Source: Rhypophila decipiens
Lineage: Eukaryota; Ascomycota; Sordariomycetes; Sordariales; Naviculisporaceae
Direction: 5' to 3'
NCBI GenBank assembly: GCA_033297075.1
Contig: MU858200.1
Span: forward strand, 1 to 64,000
DNA length: 64,000 bases
Shown here: one piece after another, positions 1-11,176 of the stretch
Position numbering within the stretch: the first letter of the stretch is position 1
Layout of the letters: each line of letters begins with the position of its first letter
The notes under the pieces: generated by a model
Seen by the model: the letters and a program-made list of their open reading frames with translations, nothing else
Told to the model about the DNA's origin: nothing
The model's database searches: none
Position numbers and translations under genes: made by a program

Positions 1-778
1 CCATGCGTTGATCGACTTAATCAAGGCATCCCGAGACTCATAATCGCCCTCAGGAGGGAGACAATCGTCCGGGAACGAGGCAATTCCTCCAACTAAGTTT
101 TGATGAATCCTCAGAGCACTGCTAAACGACGAAGGAGATGTTACTCTAAGTGGACGCGTCAAATCCGCGACGCGTTGTCAATGGCCGACTGGTGGCGATG
201 GGCGACTGTAGTGGTGTGGGGTGGGGCGGGATAGCGGGCTCACATAATGCGCACGGGTACCCGTAAAATTTTAGAGACACGGGTACCCGTGTCCCTATGG
301 GCCCCCAGATCTCTAACTAAGATGACTAAGAGCCGAATTTAATAATGCCTGATTGTTAACGTCTTTGGGAAACCGAATTCATCCGCATTATTAACAATGC
401 ACGTGCAATGGTTATGGCTGAACATTTCGCCCCTAATGAGATAAGCCCCAGATTTCCGTTTACGGCTGTTTACGGTAATTGTGGCAGTGACGATACGGAC
501 AGAGGAGGCTTGCAAAAGTATCATACCTTAAAAACACTCGTTCAGGCCGTTTGAAGTTATTCCATAGCGTATCTTTTGTCTATGAAAATTCAATATGCTC
601 TTCTACCTTCAAAGAAAATTTAAACGATATACATGCCCGATTTGGCTTTTGAGATGACGTTTGAGAACGGAGATTCTCTCCGTTCAAAGGTCAGGGGAGT
701 CCTGTCATCTCTGCCTTTGGGGAAAAGTTATCCCGCTGACAGTGGACCCATGGCTGCCGCTGATTGGCCATCGAGCCC
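1..778. other. Intergenic DNA, no gene seen
   Basis: No open frame here has coding character or homology that I recognise. The only structure seen is a pair of the 11-bp palindrome acgggtacccgt-type sequence at about 251-263 and 280-292, separated by an AT-rich 17-bp spacer, so the two copies can also pair with each other. It could be a hairpin or a binding site, but nothing else supports either reading. Confidence 0.5.
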
Positions 779-786
779 TTCCAGTC

Positions 787-1098
787 TAGGGATGGGTAAC
801 GAAATTTTCAGATTTCGAATTTCAAGTACGTCCGTATTTTTTGAAAACCGTTTCGAAATTTACACCCTTGAAATTCAGGATTTTCAGATTTCAAAAGTGG
901 GCCTCCCTTATATAGGGGGTTACCATAGATTAGGGGTTCTCTCTTATAAAATTGTTAGGGAACTACCTTTTTGTATGGGTAATACCCTTCACCGCCTTCC
1001 TAATATGGTTAGCGTTGAAATTTCATTTCATTTCAATTTCAATGATATAAAAGTTGAAATTCGAAATGGGGGGGTCTTTCCGAAATTACCCATCCCTA
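787..1098. mobile_element. hAT-like MITE, 312 bp
   Basis: The element starts TAGGGATGGGTAA (787-799) and ends with the exact reverse complement (1086-1098). It is flanked on both sides by the same 8 bases, TTCCAGTC (779-786 and 1099-1106), which is a perfect 8-bp target site duplication. An 8-bp duplication with TAGGG-type ends is characteristic of the hAT superfamily. There is no coding capacity; the interior is AT-rich with several GAAATTTC-like motifs repeated in both orientations next to the ends. It lies about 240 bp upstream of the large AT-hook gene, so it could sit in that gene's promoter or 5' leader. Confidence 0.85.
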
Positions 1099-1340
1099 TT
1101 CCAGTCAGACCGCTTCTTGCCGAATTGGGGACAAAGTAAACATTGAAACCTGAAAAAATAGCAACGGCAGTTAGGCTCGTGCATCTTAGCTTGTCGCACT
1201 GTCTTAGCAAAGTAACAATCGCTATCGATATCAACAACCCACCAAAACGTACCATTCGCGACCCCCCTATTGCCCTATTTCGAATTATCGCGACCCAGCT
1301 GCGATGCGATATTCGCAGTCGCCTGAATAATATCCCGACC

Positions 1341-4300
1341 ATGGAGTCAACTTCTCTGATTGACCTCATGTCGTCGCCCGATCCGCTTACGGACGCCGCT
1401 CCGAGCTCTGTGATCCCCTCGTCGCGTCGCGTCACCCGAAGCCAGACCTCGCAGCGCTTCTACGCCATGAACCCTTCGCCGAGGAAGCAGACGTTCGAGC
1501 TGGATGTTGGGAACGATATCTCACCTCAAAAAATACGGGTCACGGTCGAGGCAGAGGATTTTGACCAACCGAACGTCAAACGCCGCTTATTCCAGTCGCC
1601 CACCCCTAAGAGGAATGTGAGGCGCAAATTGAATGCGACAACCACGACAGTACCCCTACGCGGCCTGACCGACGATGAGCGCGGCGCGCCTAGCGAGACG
1701 GCTACTCCCAGACGAGGACGACCGCGCAGATCAGGAACTCCCAGAAAGCCAGCCACACCGGCGACAGTTCGACCTCGACGACCTGCCACACCTGGTGGGA
1801 GGTTTGTACGGTCCAACACGGTCTCGTCCAGGGACGTTCTCCAATCAGACACCGACGCGGCAGAGAACCGGCAGACGCCGCGCCTTTCCAGCAATGTCAA
1901 GAGATTGCCGAGGCGCAAGACCATGACGCCCACGAAGGGCGATGACGTTCCATCATCATTACCACGAAAGAAAAGGGGACGCCCCAGGAAAGAGAGCATC
2001 CTCCCCTCCGATATAGCCGCGATGGCGGAGCAGGAAAGCACAGCAGACGGCGAGGTGGAGGACAATGCATCGGTCGCGCAAACCGAGGACATGGCTTCGG
2101 CTGCTGGAAACCGAGATGATGGGCCAGGAGCTTTCACCGACCTAGACGACGACATATGGCTTGCAACACTCTCCGATCAAGCAACACCTGTCGCGCGTCG
2201 ATGGCACGGAGGAGATGGGCCAATTCCGGAAAATGCCGAGCCAGACTTGCCCTTGCTTGAACCGGAACGAGAACCTGAACCAAGGCCGTCACAACACTCG
2301 GACGCCGATTACTCACAGCCAGAGGAATACATGGACTTTGGAGGAGGTATGGACTCTCATAGTGACGTCGAATCGGAACTGAGCGAGAAGAGTGCAGGTC
2401 AGGGAACGGCGCAAGACACAGCACAAGACACGGTGATGACCAATGAAGAGTTTACCATGATTTCCATTGGTTCTCTGCCGTCGATGCAACCAAACTCGAG
2501 CATGATGGCGGCCGGGCCGCCACAAGAGCTCGGAGAAGCCACTAGTCTGATTATTCACAGAACGTTAGAAGAACTCAGGCAAAGCCGGAACAAGGCAGCA
2601 CAACAGGATGTGATTACCGAAGAAACCCCTGCGGTCACGGCAGAATCGGCCGAAATGAGCTTTGTTCAGCAACCAGAAGACTCGCTGTTTGCGCAGCCCA
2701 AGTCCCCCGGACCTTGGATGATGAGAAGCCCGCGCAGGAACAAGGCCACACCTCTCGCGAAACAAGTAGCTGTCAAGAAGCTCCTCCAAGCAGATAGCAT
2801 CGATCCCTCCGCGCCGCCTCCACTCCTTGATGGCCAGGAAGCCCAGGACACATCCGGCTATGACGACTCCTTTTCCCAGATCCCCGAGGCAGTTCTCGAA
2901 GCCGCCACTCCCCGAAGACGGCGCCAGCCTCTGACCGAGGCGGAAGATGAGAGCAGGCCAACATATATCCAGCCGTCGATTGAACGGCCTTCAATTGTGA
3001 ATCACTCCAATCCCCAATCTGAGTCGAATAGGCTGTTGACCCCTGATGAGACACCGTCGATCCCGTCGGACGATGAAGGAGAGAAATCCCAACCGAGCGC
3101 CGTCAATTCCGCCCTAGACCCAGCCCCCGTTCCCGAAGTACGGTCATCCCCGCCTGATGACGGCCCAAGTCCCGATCGGAACCGCAATGAATTGTTTTCG
3201 CGCCTCTCGAGGACCCGCTCGACCGAAACTCCAACCGAGAAGCAGGCCAGCTTTCACTCCCCGGATCTCGGAGCACCCAACGGACAACAGCTTGGTCTCG
3301 CGCCCCCAGAACCACAACGGCGGCCGACCCTCTCCCCGATTGTACGAGCTGGCAGAGCGCTGCAGTTCATCACCTCAGACCCCCCTTCGCCGCCCAACCG
3401 AGACAGTGTCCTCCGAAGCCCCTTCCGGGGGTCCGTGGCCAAGTCTAGCCCGCCTGCCGAGTTGCCAGCCACGGCCAGGGCTACTGAATCACCACCACAA
3501 ACTCAAAACGAAGAATCGGCAAGACCCGCGGGACGATCCTGGCTTTCACCTTTTACTCATATTAAGGATCTTGTAGTTCAAGGTGCGCAGGCTCTCTCCC
3601 CTCGGCCTGCTTTGGTCTCTGGTATCCAAGATCCGTTTGGTCCTGTGGCCAACGCCTCAGCGAGACCTTCGTCCAGTCGCTCCATGTTTCGATTCCGAAG
3701 TGAACAGCCACAACCTCAACCACAAGCATTGTCTCGTGGCGGTGCAGATGAGGACGAGATGAGCTGGCAAGCTGAGAGTCCACCCCGGCCGTCATCGCAG
3801 GGCCGGCCTGGATCACCGGGTTCGAGTATACATGCTGCGCCAGGTACCTCACCAAGTGACCGACCTCATGCGGCAATGCAAAACAGGTATGAACAGCGGA
3901 TTTTGGCCGAACCCGAAAATGTGGACGAGATGGAAGAGCTGGACGAGATTGAAGACTCCCAGCCGGATCACGACCAGTATCAAGGAAATGTCTTGGATGT
4001 GGAGTCAGAGCCAGAATCAGAGCCGCGGCAGGTGGATCAGTATGAGGAAGAGGAGTTGGAAGACTATGAAGAAGATTTACTTGAGAATGAGTATGGGCGA
4101 GAGGAACTGGAAGTCGAAACAGAACAGGATCACCACGTCGAGGAGGAATCCGAGCAAGAGCAAGAGCAAGAGCACGAAATGGAACTGGAACTGGATCGCG
4201 GACCGGAGCCAGAGCCGGAACCGGAACCGGAACCGCATCAAACACGGGGACAAGCTCAAACAGAAGAGCAAGAGGAAGATGAAGATGAGGACATTTGGGC

Positions 4301-6599
4301 AATCGAGGCTCAGCGCCCTACACCTTTTACAAGCAAACAAAAGGCCCCTCCTCGAGAACCATATGTTTTCCCGCCACGAAGGAGCAAGCTTCCAAGTCCC
4401 TGGAGACAGAACAGCAAACGTCTGGTGTACAGCGACGAGCTACAGCAATTTTCCGATGAGAATATTGGCCCTCAGAGATCAGAGGCTGACGAGTTCAGTA
4501 TGCTGTCTCAGCAGAAAAGCCCGCCAAGACCAACTGCTCTCTTGAACCCCACGCCACATGCAGCCCCAGCTCCCAAGGCCGATCTCTCAGCCTTCTTCTC
4601 GTCGCCTGCGGTCCTTCCAGATGCCACCCAACCGGGGTTCGGATTGTTCAAAGCTCTGGGTGGGAAGCAATCTGTCAGGAAACAGGCGCCTCAACCAGCT
4701 CCCTTGAGGCAGCAAATACGGTCAACATTTCAACCGCCACCAGCTTTCGGAAACAGTCTTTTTCCGCAGTTGCCTCCAGAGGAGCCCGAAGCACGGCCCC
4801 AGCCCCAGACCCGGACGCAGACGCTGCCTTCTATCCCCCAAAAGGAATTCCACATTAATAGAGTCAATCGTGAAACCAGTATTCTGTCGTCGCCGAGAAG
4901 GGAACCCTCTCGAGAGGCAACGGTTTCGGAGCCAGCCCAATCACCTTCCTCTGAAATCCGGCCCCAGACCCGGACGCAAAAGCTGCCTTCTATCCCACAA
5001 AAGGAATTCCACATTGATAGAGTCAATCGTGAAACCAGTATTCTGTCATCACCGAGAAGGGAAGGCTCTCGAGAGGCAACGGGTTCGGAGCCAGCCCAAT
5101 CATCGTCCCCGCCCACACCACAAAGGCCTGTTGTACCCCAAAAGATGAACTTTACTCCCCGGTCTCGAAATGCCGAGAATACTCTGTTTAACCCGAAGGC
5201 GACGGCTCAAGCTCCTGTCGGCTCCAATTCACTTTTCGGGAGTGCCAAACAACGAGTGTCGTCCTTCTTCGCATCGACAGGTCCCGCCGCTGCTGCCCAC
5301 CAAGACGAAGACGACGACTATGATGAGGACATGGAAGAAGAAGACGATGATGATTCAAGAGCGACGAGCCCAGACCTGAGCTTCGAAATGCCGCCGAAAC
5401 TCAACCCTGCCCCTAATCGTGCCATGTCACCTACTAAATCATCCTTCCGCTCGCCCATGAAACCCAAGACGCCCGGCCGGGTAGTCGAGTTCACGAGCAG
5501 CACGCTTTCACCGCTCGCCCAAGCACAGGCTCGAGCCGAGCAGCGACGGGCAAGCGCTTCCCCCGAGAAAGAAGCAGGGCCAGCACCTCCATCCCGGCCA
5601 GCTCTCACGCGTTTCTCCGAGTCGCCGTCATCAACTAGCAGTAACAGTAATGGCAATAGGAGTCCGACGCGTGGTCCACCTCCTTCTTCTTCTTCTTACT
5701 CAAACGCAAAGCAAAAGGGGCAGGACAAAGAGAATAGATGGGGCGAAGAGGAAGAAGAAAATGTCGAGGAAGCGGTCCGGCTACCACGTCATCACCAGCC
5801 TCCATCGTTTAATACCCGGTCGTACCTCTCAAATTCCGCTAGTGGTAAACCGGGCCCATCCTTTCAATTTCTGCCAAAGCCTGCTCCTGCCGCCGCTGCT
5901 ACTCGCTCTCATCCGATTGTTACTACACACCAACTCCCCACGCCAAAACCATCGTCTTCAACAGCTAGCATAACCTCTCAAACTTCGAACAACACCAATA
6001 CCAACACCAATTTGCTGAAGATGAATTCCAACAATAGCCCCAAGAAGGCTCTCACTAGCAGCAATCTCGCCAACAAACCAAAACAACTCTCCACAGCCCA
6101 ATGGACCAGAGACCACTGGCTCCGCCTCGACGAGCTCCTCCAAGCCAGACGCAAGGGGATGCTCGCGTTCCAACTCACGGTGCGACAAGGTCCCACCGGT
6201 GGCTCTGCTCAAATCAACAGCACCGGAGGAGCAGGAAAATCCCATCGTCTACTAGGGAAACAAGTGACTACTGCTTCTGCTGCTGCTGCTGCTGGTGATG
6301 GCGAAGAAGAGAGTATGATCCTCGAGGCGTGGCATTTGGATATTGTCGACGCTTTTAGGAGCGAGGTTTTGCATGGCGGCGCTGAGGCAAGCACAAGTAG
6401 GAATACCGGTGGTGGTGGTAGTAGTAGTAGTCACCTGTGGACAGATGAAGTCCTTGCCAAGAGGTTATTTGCCTTGATGGTTGGGGAGGAGAGGAGAGCA
6501 GCCGGACGGGTGGATCGTGCTGCTAGGGCTAGAAGGGAGAGGCGACGGGAACGAGAACAGCAGCAGCAGCAGGAGGAAGAGGAGGTGAGGTGGTATTAG
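1341..6599 (+). CDS. Large AT-hook DNA-binding protein (about 1752 aa)
   Basis: A single uninterrupted frame of about 1752 codons. The first ATG at 1341 is preferred; the frame is open further upstream but has no earlier ATG. Two AT-hook motifs are visible, one with core GRPRR (around residue 125) and one with KKRGRPRKE (around residue 212), so binding to the minor groove of AT-rich DNA is likely. The rest is mostly disordered: Pro/Ser/Thr-rich, with a long acidic Glu/Asp stretch (about residues 860-1000) containing PEPEPEPEPE runs. A 53-residue block around LPSIPQKEFHI is duplicated in tandem (DNA 4802-4960 and 4961-5107). The only folded-looking part is near the C-terminus, around WTRDHWLRLDELLQARRKG, a motif I associate with fungal proteins named 'AT DNA binding protein'. 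A nuclear chromatin protein is inferred; the exact role is unknown. Confidence 0.85.
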   Translation: MESTSLIDLMSSPDPLTDAAPSSVIPSSRRVTRSQTSQRFYAMNPSPRKQTFELDVGNDISPQKIRVTVEAEDFDQPNVKRRLFQSPTPKRNVRRKLNATTTTVPLRGLTDDERGAPSETATPRRGRPRRSGTPRKPATPATVRPRRPATPGGRFVRSNTVSSRDVLQSDTDAAENRQTPRLSSNVKRLPRRKTMTPTKGDDVPSSLPRKKRGRPRKESILPSDIAAMAEQESTADGEVEDNASVAQTEDMASAAGNRDDGPGAFTDLDDDIWLATLSDQATPVARRWHGGDGPIPENAEPDLPLLEPEREPEPRPSQHSDADYSQPEEYMDFGGGMDSHSDVESELSEKSAGQGTAQDTAQDTVMTNEEFTMISIGSLPSMQPNSSMMAAGPPQELGEATSLIIHRTLEELRQSRNKAAQQDVITEETPAVTAESAEMSFVQQPEDSLFAQPKSPGPWMMRSPRRNKATPLAKQVAVKKLLQADSIDPSAPPPLLDGQEAQDTSGYDDSFSQIPEAVLEAATPRRRRQPLTEAEDESRPTYIQPSIERPSIVNHSNPQSESNRLLTPDETPSIPSDDEGEKSQPSAVNSALDPAPVPEVRSSPPDDGPSPDRNRNELFSRLSRTRSTETPTEKQASFHSPDLGAPNGQQLGLAPPEPQRRPTLSPIVRAGRALQFITSDPPSPPNRDSVLRSPFRGSVAKSSPPAELPATARATESPPQTQNEESARPAGRSWLSPFTHIKDLVVQGAQALSPRPALVSGIQDPFGPVANASARPSSSRSMFRFRSEQPQPQPQALSRGGADEDEMSWQAESPPRPSSQGRPGSPGSSIHAAPGTSPSDRPHAAMQNRYEQRILAEPENVDEMEELDEIEDSQPDHDQYQGNVLDVESEPESEPRQVDQYEEEELEDYEEDLLENEYGREELEVETEQDHHVEEESEQEQEQEHEMELELDRGPEPEPEPEPEPHQTRGQAQTEEQEEDEDEDIWAIEAQRPTPFTSKQKAPPREPYVFPPRRSKLPSPWRQNSKRLVYSDELQQFSDENIGPQRSEADEFSMLSQQKSPPRPTALLNPTPHAAPAPKADLSAFFSSPAVLPDATQPGFGLFKALGGKQSVRKQAPQPAPLRQQIRSTFQPPPAFGNSLFPQLPPEEPEARPQPQTRTQTLPSIPQKEFHINRVNRETSILSSPRREPSREATVSEPAQSPSSEIRPQTRTQKLPSIPQKEFHIDRVNRETSILSSPRREGSREATGSEPAQSSSPPTPQRPVVPQKMNFTPRSRNAENTLFNPKATAQAPVGSNSLFGSAKQRVSSFFASTGPAAAAHQDEDDDYDEDMEEEDDDDSRATSPDLSFEMPPKLNPAPNRAMSPTKSSFRSPMKPKTPGRVVEFTSSTLSPLAQAQARAEQRRASASPEKEAGPAPPSRPALTRFSESPSSTSSNSNGNRSPTRGPPPSSSSYSNAKQKGQDKENRWGEEEEENVEEAVRLPRHHQPPSFNTRSYLSNSASGKPGPSFQFLPKPAPAAAATRSHPIVTTHQLPTPKPSSSTASITSQTSNNTNTNTNLLKMNSNNSPKKALTSSNLANKPKQLSTAQWTRDHWLRLDELLQARRKGMLAFQLTVRQGPTGGSAQINSTGGAGKSHRLLGKQVTTASAAAAAGDGEEESMILEAWHLDIVDAFRSEVLHGGAEASTSRNTGGGGSSSSHLWTDEVLAKRLFALMVGEERRAAGRVDRAARARRERRREREQQQQQEEEEVRWY

Positions 6600-7164
6600 C
6601 TTTTTTTTTTCTTTCCTCATATTATTGTTTGGCTATCATGCATACGGTAAGTATACCGGTAGTGTTTGGTTATGTTTTTTCTGGGAGTACTGTTTCTTTG
6701 ATACTTTTCAGCCCTTTGGGTGGCTTGCTAGTTGGATTGTTCGGTTGGAACTGGTGTACGGGATGGGCAGGCAGGGAGCTGGAAAGGAACATGATGACTT
6801 CAAAATGACGATACCAGATCAGGAATGTATGTTTTTACAATATTACTGTATATATCACATCTACGGCCTCTGTTGTGGATTGGATAGGATACTTGGGCCG
6901 CCGGAAGAGATGGGGAGTTCAAGGTGTTCGCTTTCTTCCAAGAGTGATCTAATCCTCACTTGGCTTGATTTTCAGAATTGATCCGTTATTTTTCTCATGC
7001 AACGAGACTGTGAATTGTTATCATCACGCTTCTCATTTAGACAGGCTAGCGCTCAAAGTGTTTATGGAAGCATAGCATCAAGTAGCAGCTGCGCTAGAGT
7101 AGTATAAATGTTACAGTTACTGTATGTAGGATCCCCACCAAGGCCATGCCCATCAGACCGCCAC
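6600..7164. other. Spacer between convergent genes
   Basis: This is the 3' flank shared by the AT-hook gene (+) and the Rpn6 gene (-). It begins with a poly-T run directly after the stop codon and is AT-rich, as expected of 3' UTRs. No gene is seen. Confidence 0.6.
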
Positions 7165-8552
7165 CTACTCAAGCATCGACGCCTGGTTCGTGTAGAGCAC
7201 ATCGACAACGTTGCTCAGCTTCTCAATCGTAGCAAGGGCAGAGTCATACGACTCATCCCGCTGAGTCTCATCAAAGATGATCAGGCACCCCGCCCCCTGG
7301 TCCAGCACACCGATAATGACCTTGTCCAGAATCATCTGCGAGAGCTTGCGCTCAACCTGCTGGGTATCGAGTCCCACCATCTTGGCAATGTGCGCAATCT
7401 CGACACGGCTAAACGGCTCAATCACCTTGATCAGATTCTGCTCCAACATGGCGTCGTACAGGCGGCGCAGATGGTTGCGGATAAAAGTGTCGCTTCCGAG
7501 CTCATACTTGTACGCCGCCAAGGCACGCTCGTATTCCTCCAGAGAGCGGTTCGAGTGGGCGCGGGCAATCGCCTTCATGGCCTCGAGGGACTGGCCAGCG
7601 TACTTCATGGCCTGTTTGGAGGTCATGACGTTGTTAACATCGTCGGCGAGGTTGAGCATGATCTTGCACAGAAGCATGTACTGCAGCGCCGCCTGGGCAC
7701 GCTGAGGCTCATCTTGAGTGTGGTACCCATCTAGCGCCTCGATGAAGTAACTGTATGCCGTCTGGAAGTCTCTGTCCTCGGCGTGCAGCATGCCAGACTG
7801 CATGTCCAGGTTCGCCTGGAGGAGCGGGGGGGTATAGACGGATGCGGCGCTTGTTCGTGCGCTGGTGAGAGCGGCGCGGGCCTTGGAGATGTTGCCCAGG
7901 GCATGGTATACGCGCGACTCGAGAAGTTGGACCTCGACGAGCACGAGCTTGTCGTCCATGCGCTTCAGCTCGCGGAGGAGTCCGTTGATGAGGGTGAGCG
8001 CTTCATAATACGACTGCTTGGCCATCAAGAGCGTCACGAGACGGGTTTCGAGGTTCTGCCTTAGGAAGCTGCGGCGCTCCGATGTTGCCCATTCTATACA
8101 TGATTTTGTGACGGAGATTTGGATATCGGTCGAGTTGGGGATGTCTTCGAACAGATCGAGTAGTTGGCGGACTTGAGCGGGGAGATGGGGTCAGTCTTGA
8201 ACATTGACATGAAGGGGTGCCAAATGCCTACCAAGCTTGGCTGTCTTTGCCTTGGCGAAAGATGAGAGAACCGTCCGACTTTGGGTTACCAACCCAACGA
8301 GCTCCTGTGAATTCCTGGCGTCGTGTGAGCAAGCAATCGAAATGAAGCGATTCCCGGGCACCTGGCTTACTTTGCATCCCGGTAGAGCTCTCCCAAACTC
8401 AGCAGAGCCGTCTCGTATTCCTTGATCGCAGAATCAGAGTTTACGGATGGTGGTTTGGAAATAATCTCCTTGTAGATCTGTTCGGCTTTCCTGGGGTCCG
8501 AAGATGCCACCTTCTTCGCCTCCTCCACCCTTCCCAAGTCGCCTGATGCCAT
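7165..8552 (-). CDS. RPN6: 26S proteasome lid subunit Rpn6 (PSMD11 family), 423 aa
   Basis: Three exons on the minus strand: 8552-8371, 8314-8232 and 8171-7165, with donors GTAAGC and GTAGGC. Together they give 1272 bases, 423 residues plus stop, close to the usual 420-435 of the family. The protein has the TPR-like helical solenoid followed by a C-terminal PCI domain (about residues 220-400). Recognisable blocks include LVEVQLLESRVYHALGN, ALTSARTSA and the PCI segment VEIAHIAKMVGLD. Rpn6 clamps the 19S lid to the base and the 20S core of the proteasome, in nucleus and cytosol. The junction codons restore the conserved run KNSQELV at intron 1 and KLVRQLL at intron 2, which fixes the splice sites. 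The gene is divergent from Sof1 and shares a 649-bp promoter region with it. Confidence 0.95.
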
Positions 8553-9201
8553 TGTTGTGGTCTTGGTTTCTCGAATTGATTCTTATCGATCGGTCGCAGT
8601 GGCAATGGGGCCTTCGATATGATAATTTCCTGGTGCGATAGTATGCAGCTGCTGAGGGTCGCAAAAGCGTCGATATGGATGGTGCGTTGTTGGATCCGGT
8701 CGGTCTTGGAGTTGAGAGCTTGTGGTTCAGTTACTGAGTCCAGCCCAGCCGCACTTGTAGCTTTGCTAGGTTGCCGTGAGCGCGACGTAATTAGCTTGCC
8801 TGCTCCCGGTGGGTCCACCTGCGGCGCTTCAAGTTGGATCAAGCCTCAAAAGGCTCGTGGCTGGGGCCAATCCAAGGCGGTCAAAGGTTTCTGCCGTCCG
8901 ACCCCGCCAAAATTTCACTGGAAGCGAGTATGGAATTGGTCTTCAACGGCAGTAAGTTGCTGGTCTCGACACTCTAAAACCATTGCGGAATCCAACGAAA
9001 AATACATTGCGTCCCATAAAACAGTGAACCCAAGTTCAGCATTGACGGGCACGTCTCCTATTGCCAAAGAAAATACGACAGGGCCCCGCCCTAGCTCGAA
9101 CCGCGAAATAGAAAGCCGGCCCCCGAAGCAACGACCCGGTTCCTTTTGCAAAGCTATACGATTCTCCTTTCTCGCAGTAAACCAGGTGGAGAACAAGAAA
9201 T
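8553..9201. promoter_or_regulatory. Bidirectional promoter region of RPN6 and SOF1
   Basis: The 649 bp between two divergent start codons must hold both promoters. A CCAAT-type sequence lies near 8868 (gggccaatcc). No TATA box is evident on either side, which is normal for housekeeping genes. No other element could be defined. Confidence 0.4.
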
Positions 9202-10802
9202 ATGAAGGTAACGTTTTCGCCAATATCACAGGGCGCATCATCCGGATGAAGCCGTGTCTGAGGACCTTGAGCCGGACAGTCGTTACTGACAGGCGGACCA
9301 ACAAATCCAGGTAAAAGCTCTAAGCCGTGGTATAACGGCGCAAGTCGCCCCTGGGTCCGATGTTCAGCGTGCGCCGCGCAACCTCGCGCCCGAATTGCAT
9401 CCCTTTGAAAGGGCCCGAGAATATCAGAGAGCTCTCAATGCGACAAAACTCGAGCGCCTGTTTGCCAAGCCGTTCCTCGCGCAGCTGGGCACGGGTCACG
9501 TTCAGGGTGTGTACAGTATGTGCAAAAACAGCAGCTCGATAAGCACTGTCGCTTCCGGCTCTGGTGATGGTGTCGTCAAGGTCTGGGACCTGACATCGAG
9601 GGAGGAATCATGGCATACTGCCGCACATTCGAATATCGTAAAAGGCATGACCTTTACGAACGACAACAAACTTCTGTCCTGTGGCACCGATGGTATCAAA
9701 TTGTGGGACCCCTACAACTCAGAAAGCGACTCCAAGCCGATTTCAACGTGGCAAGAAGGAGGGCCTTATACGGCCTTGACTCACCATCGGTCGGGCAACT
9801 CATTTGCGGCTGCTTCGGGTGCCGGTTGTATACAAGTCTGGGACCTGGACACTAGCACAGCACCGCAAAAGATCCAGTGGCCGAATTTCACGGATACCGT
9901 CACGGATGTCTGTTTCAATCAGGTCGAGACCTCTATCATTGGAGCTACGGCCGCTGATAGGTCGGTCATTCTCTTTGACTTGAGGACAAGCCTGCCCGTA
10001 TTGAAGACGGTTCTCAAGTTTGCGGCCAACCGTATCGTGTTCAACCCCATGGAAGCGATGAACATGGCGGTGGCGTCAGAGGATCACAACATCTATCTTT
10101 TTGATGCGAGGAACTTCACAAAGGCCCAGAATATCATGAAGGGGCATGTGGCTGCTGTGATGGACGTTGAGTTCTCTCCCACAGGAGAGGAACTTGTCAG
10201 TGGTTCTTATGTAAGCTTCAACCCCCTGCCTAACGGACTACCAGTTGCTAACTCAGCTTTCAGGACCGCACCGTCAGGATATGGCAGCGCGACAAGGGCC
10301 AGTCTCGTGATATCTACCACACCAAGAGAATGCAAAGGTATGTCACCTGATCAAGACACTTAACCAAGGCAAATCCTTACGGCCTATAGGGTATTCCGCA
10401 CATGCTGGACCATGGATTCGAAATATCTTCTTACCGGAAGTGACGATGTAAGTGTCATTCTTGGAATCCATCGAAATTTTGCACTTGCTAACTGTGACTC
10501 AGGGCAATATCCGACTTTGGCGTGCCAATGCATCAGAACGGAGCGGTGTCAAGTCAGCGCGACAAAGGACCGCGCTCGAATACAACCAGGCCCTCACGGA
10601 GAGATACTCGCACATGCCCGAGATCAAGCGCATACGGCGGCACAGGCATCTTCCTAAAGTTGTCAAGAAGGCCAACGAGATCAAGCGCGAAGAGTTGGCT
10701 GCCATCAAGAGGAGAGAGGAGAACGAGCGGAAACACTCCAAGAAGCAGTTCACCAAGCGCACGAGCGAGAGAGAAAAGGCGATTCTGGTTCAGCAAAAGT
10801 GA
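9202..10802 (+). CDS. SOF1: Sof1/DCAF13 WD-repeat rRNA-processing protein, 445 aa
   Basis: Five exons: 9202-9207, 9311-10210, 10264-10337, 10390-10447 and 10503-10802, total 1338 bases, 445 aa. The first coding exon has only two codons (ATG AAG); joining it to 9311 yields MKVKALSRG, matching the conserved Sof1 N-terminus, so this start is chosen over the in-frame material near 9395. The body is a seven-bladed WD40 propeller (repeats ending VKVWD, IKLWD, IQVWD, VILFD, IYLFD, VRIWQ, IRLW). The C-terminal 90 residues are the lysine/arginine-rich Sof1-like domain (RYSHMPEIKRIRRHRHLPK). In yeast Sof1 is part of the U3 snoRNP/SSU processome in the nucleolus and is needed for 18S rRNA maturation. 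All introns are short (52-103 bp). Confidence 0.95.
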
Positions 10803-11102
10803 AAGGCTTTCGGGGCTTTGTTTTACAATTGATACCATTACTGTTGACTCTTTCTTTTCATACTGTATTGCATTGGGCGGAGTTTCCGGTGGCTATTCCC
10901 CCAAAAGTTGTTCCTATACGTCTTGTATCTTTCAACATGTTATAGATGCAGAGGCTTATTGAGTATATAATGAAAACAGAGGGGTGGAAACCTGCAAGAT
11001 TTTTAAACTTTGACTAGGATTTAATCTGAAAGTCAAGATTTGGATATAAAGAAGAATAAAGGGGCATGGCTAAAAACAAAAGATTTCAAAAGAAAAAAGG
11101 AA

Positions 11103-11176
11103 TGATCCGAGGCGGGCTCGATCCGCCGACCTTCAGTGTGTTAGACTGACGTGATAACCAACTACACCATCGGACC
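11103..11176 (-). tRNA. tRNA-Val (anticodon AAC)
   Basis: On the minus strand the acceptor 5' arm GGTCCGA (11176-11170) pairs with TCGGATC (11110-11104), with one G-U pair. The D-arm contains the A box TGGTGTAGTTGG. The anticodon stem TCAGT/ACTGA encloses the loop CTAACAC, so the anticodon is AAC (valine). The T-arm GGCGG/CCGCC encloses a 7-base loop ATCGAGC. The gene is intronless. The discriminator base is A (11103), CCA is not encoded, and the gene is flanked by AT-rich DNA. It is the only complete tRNA gene found in the window. Confidence 0.93.

Noticed and set aside
633..1139. Open frame of 168 codons on the + strand
   Set aside because: It runs through the hAT-like MITE (787-1098) and both its target duplications and has no coding motif.
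1526..2155. Minus-strand open frame of 209 codons inside the AT-hook gene
   Set aside because: Antisense shadow of a Ser/Arg/Pro-rich coding region; several similar shadows occur along the gene (for example 3562-4302).
7108..7734. Plus-strand frame of 208 codons
   Set aside because: Antisense to conserved Rpn6 coding sequence.
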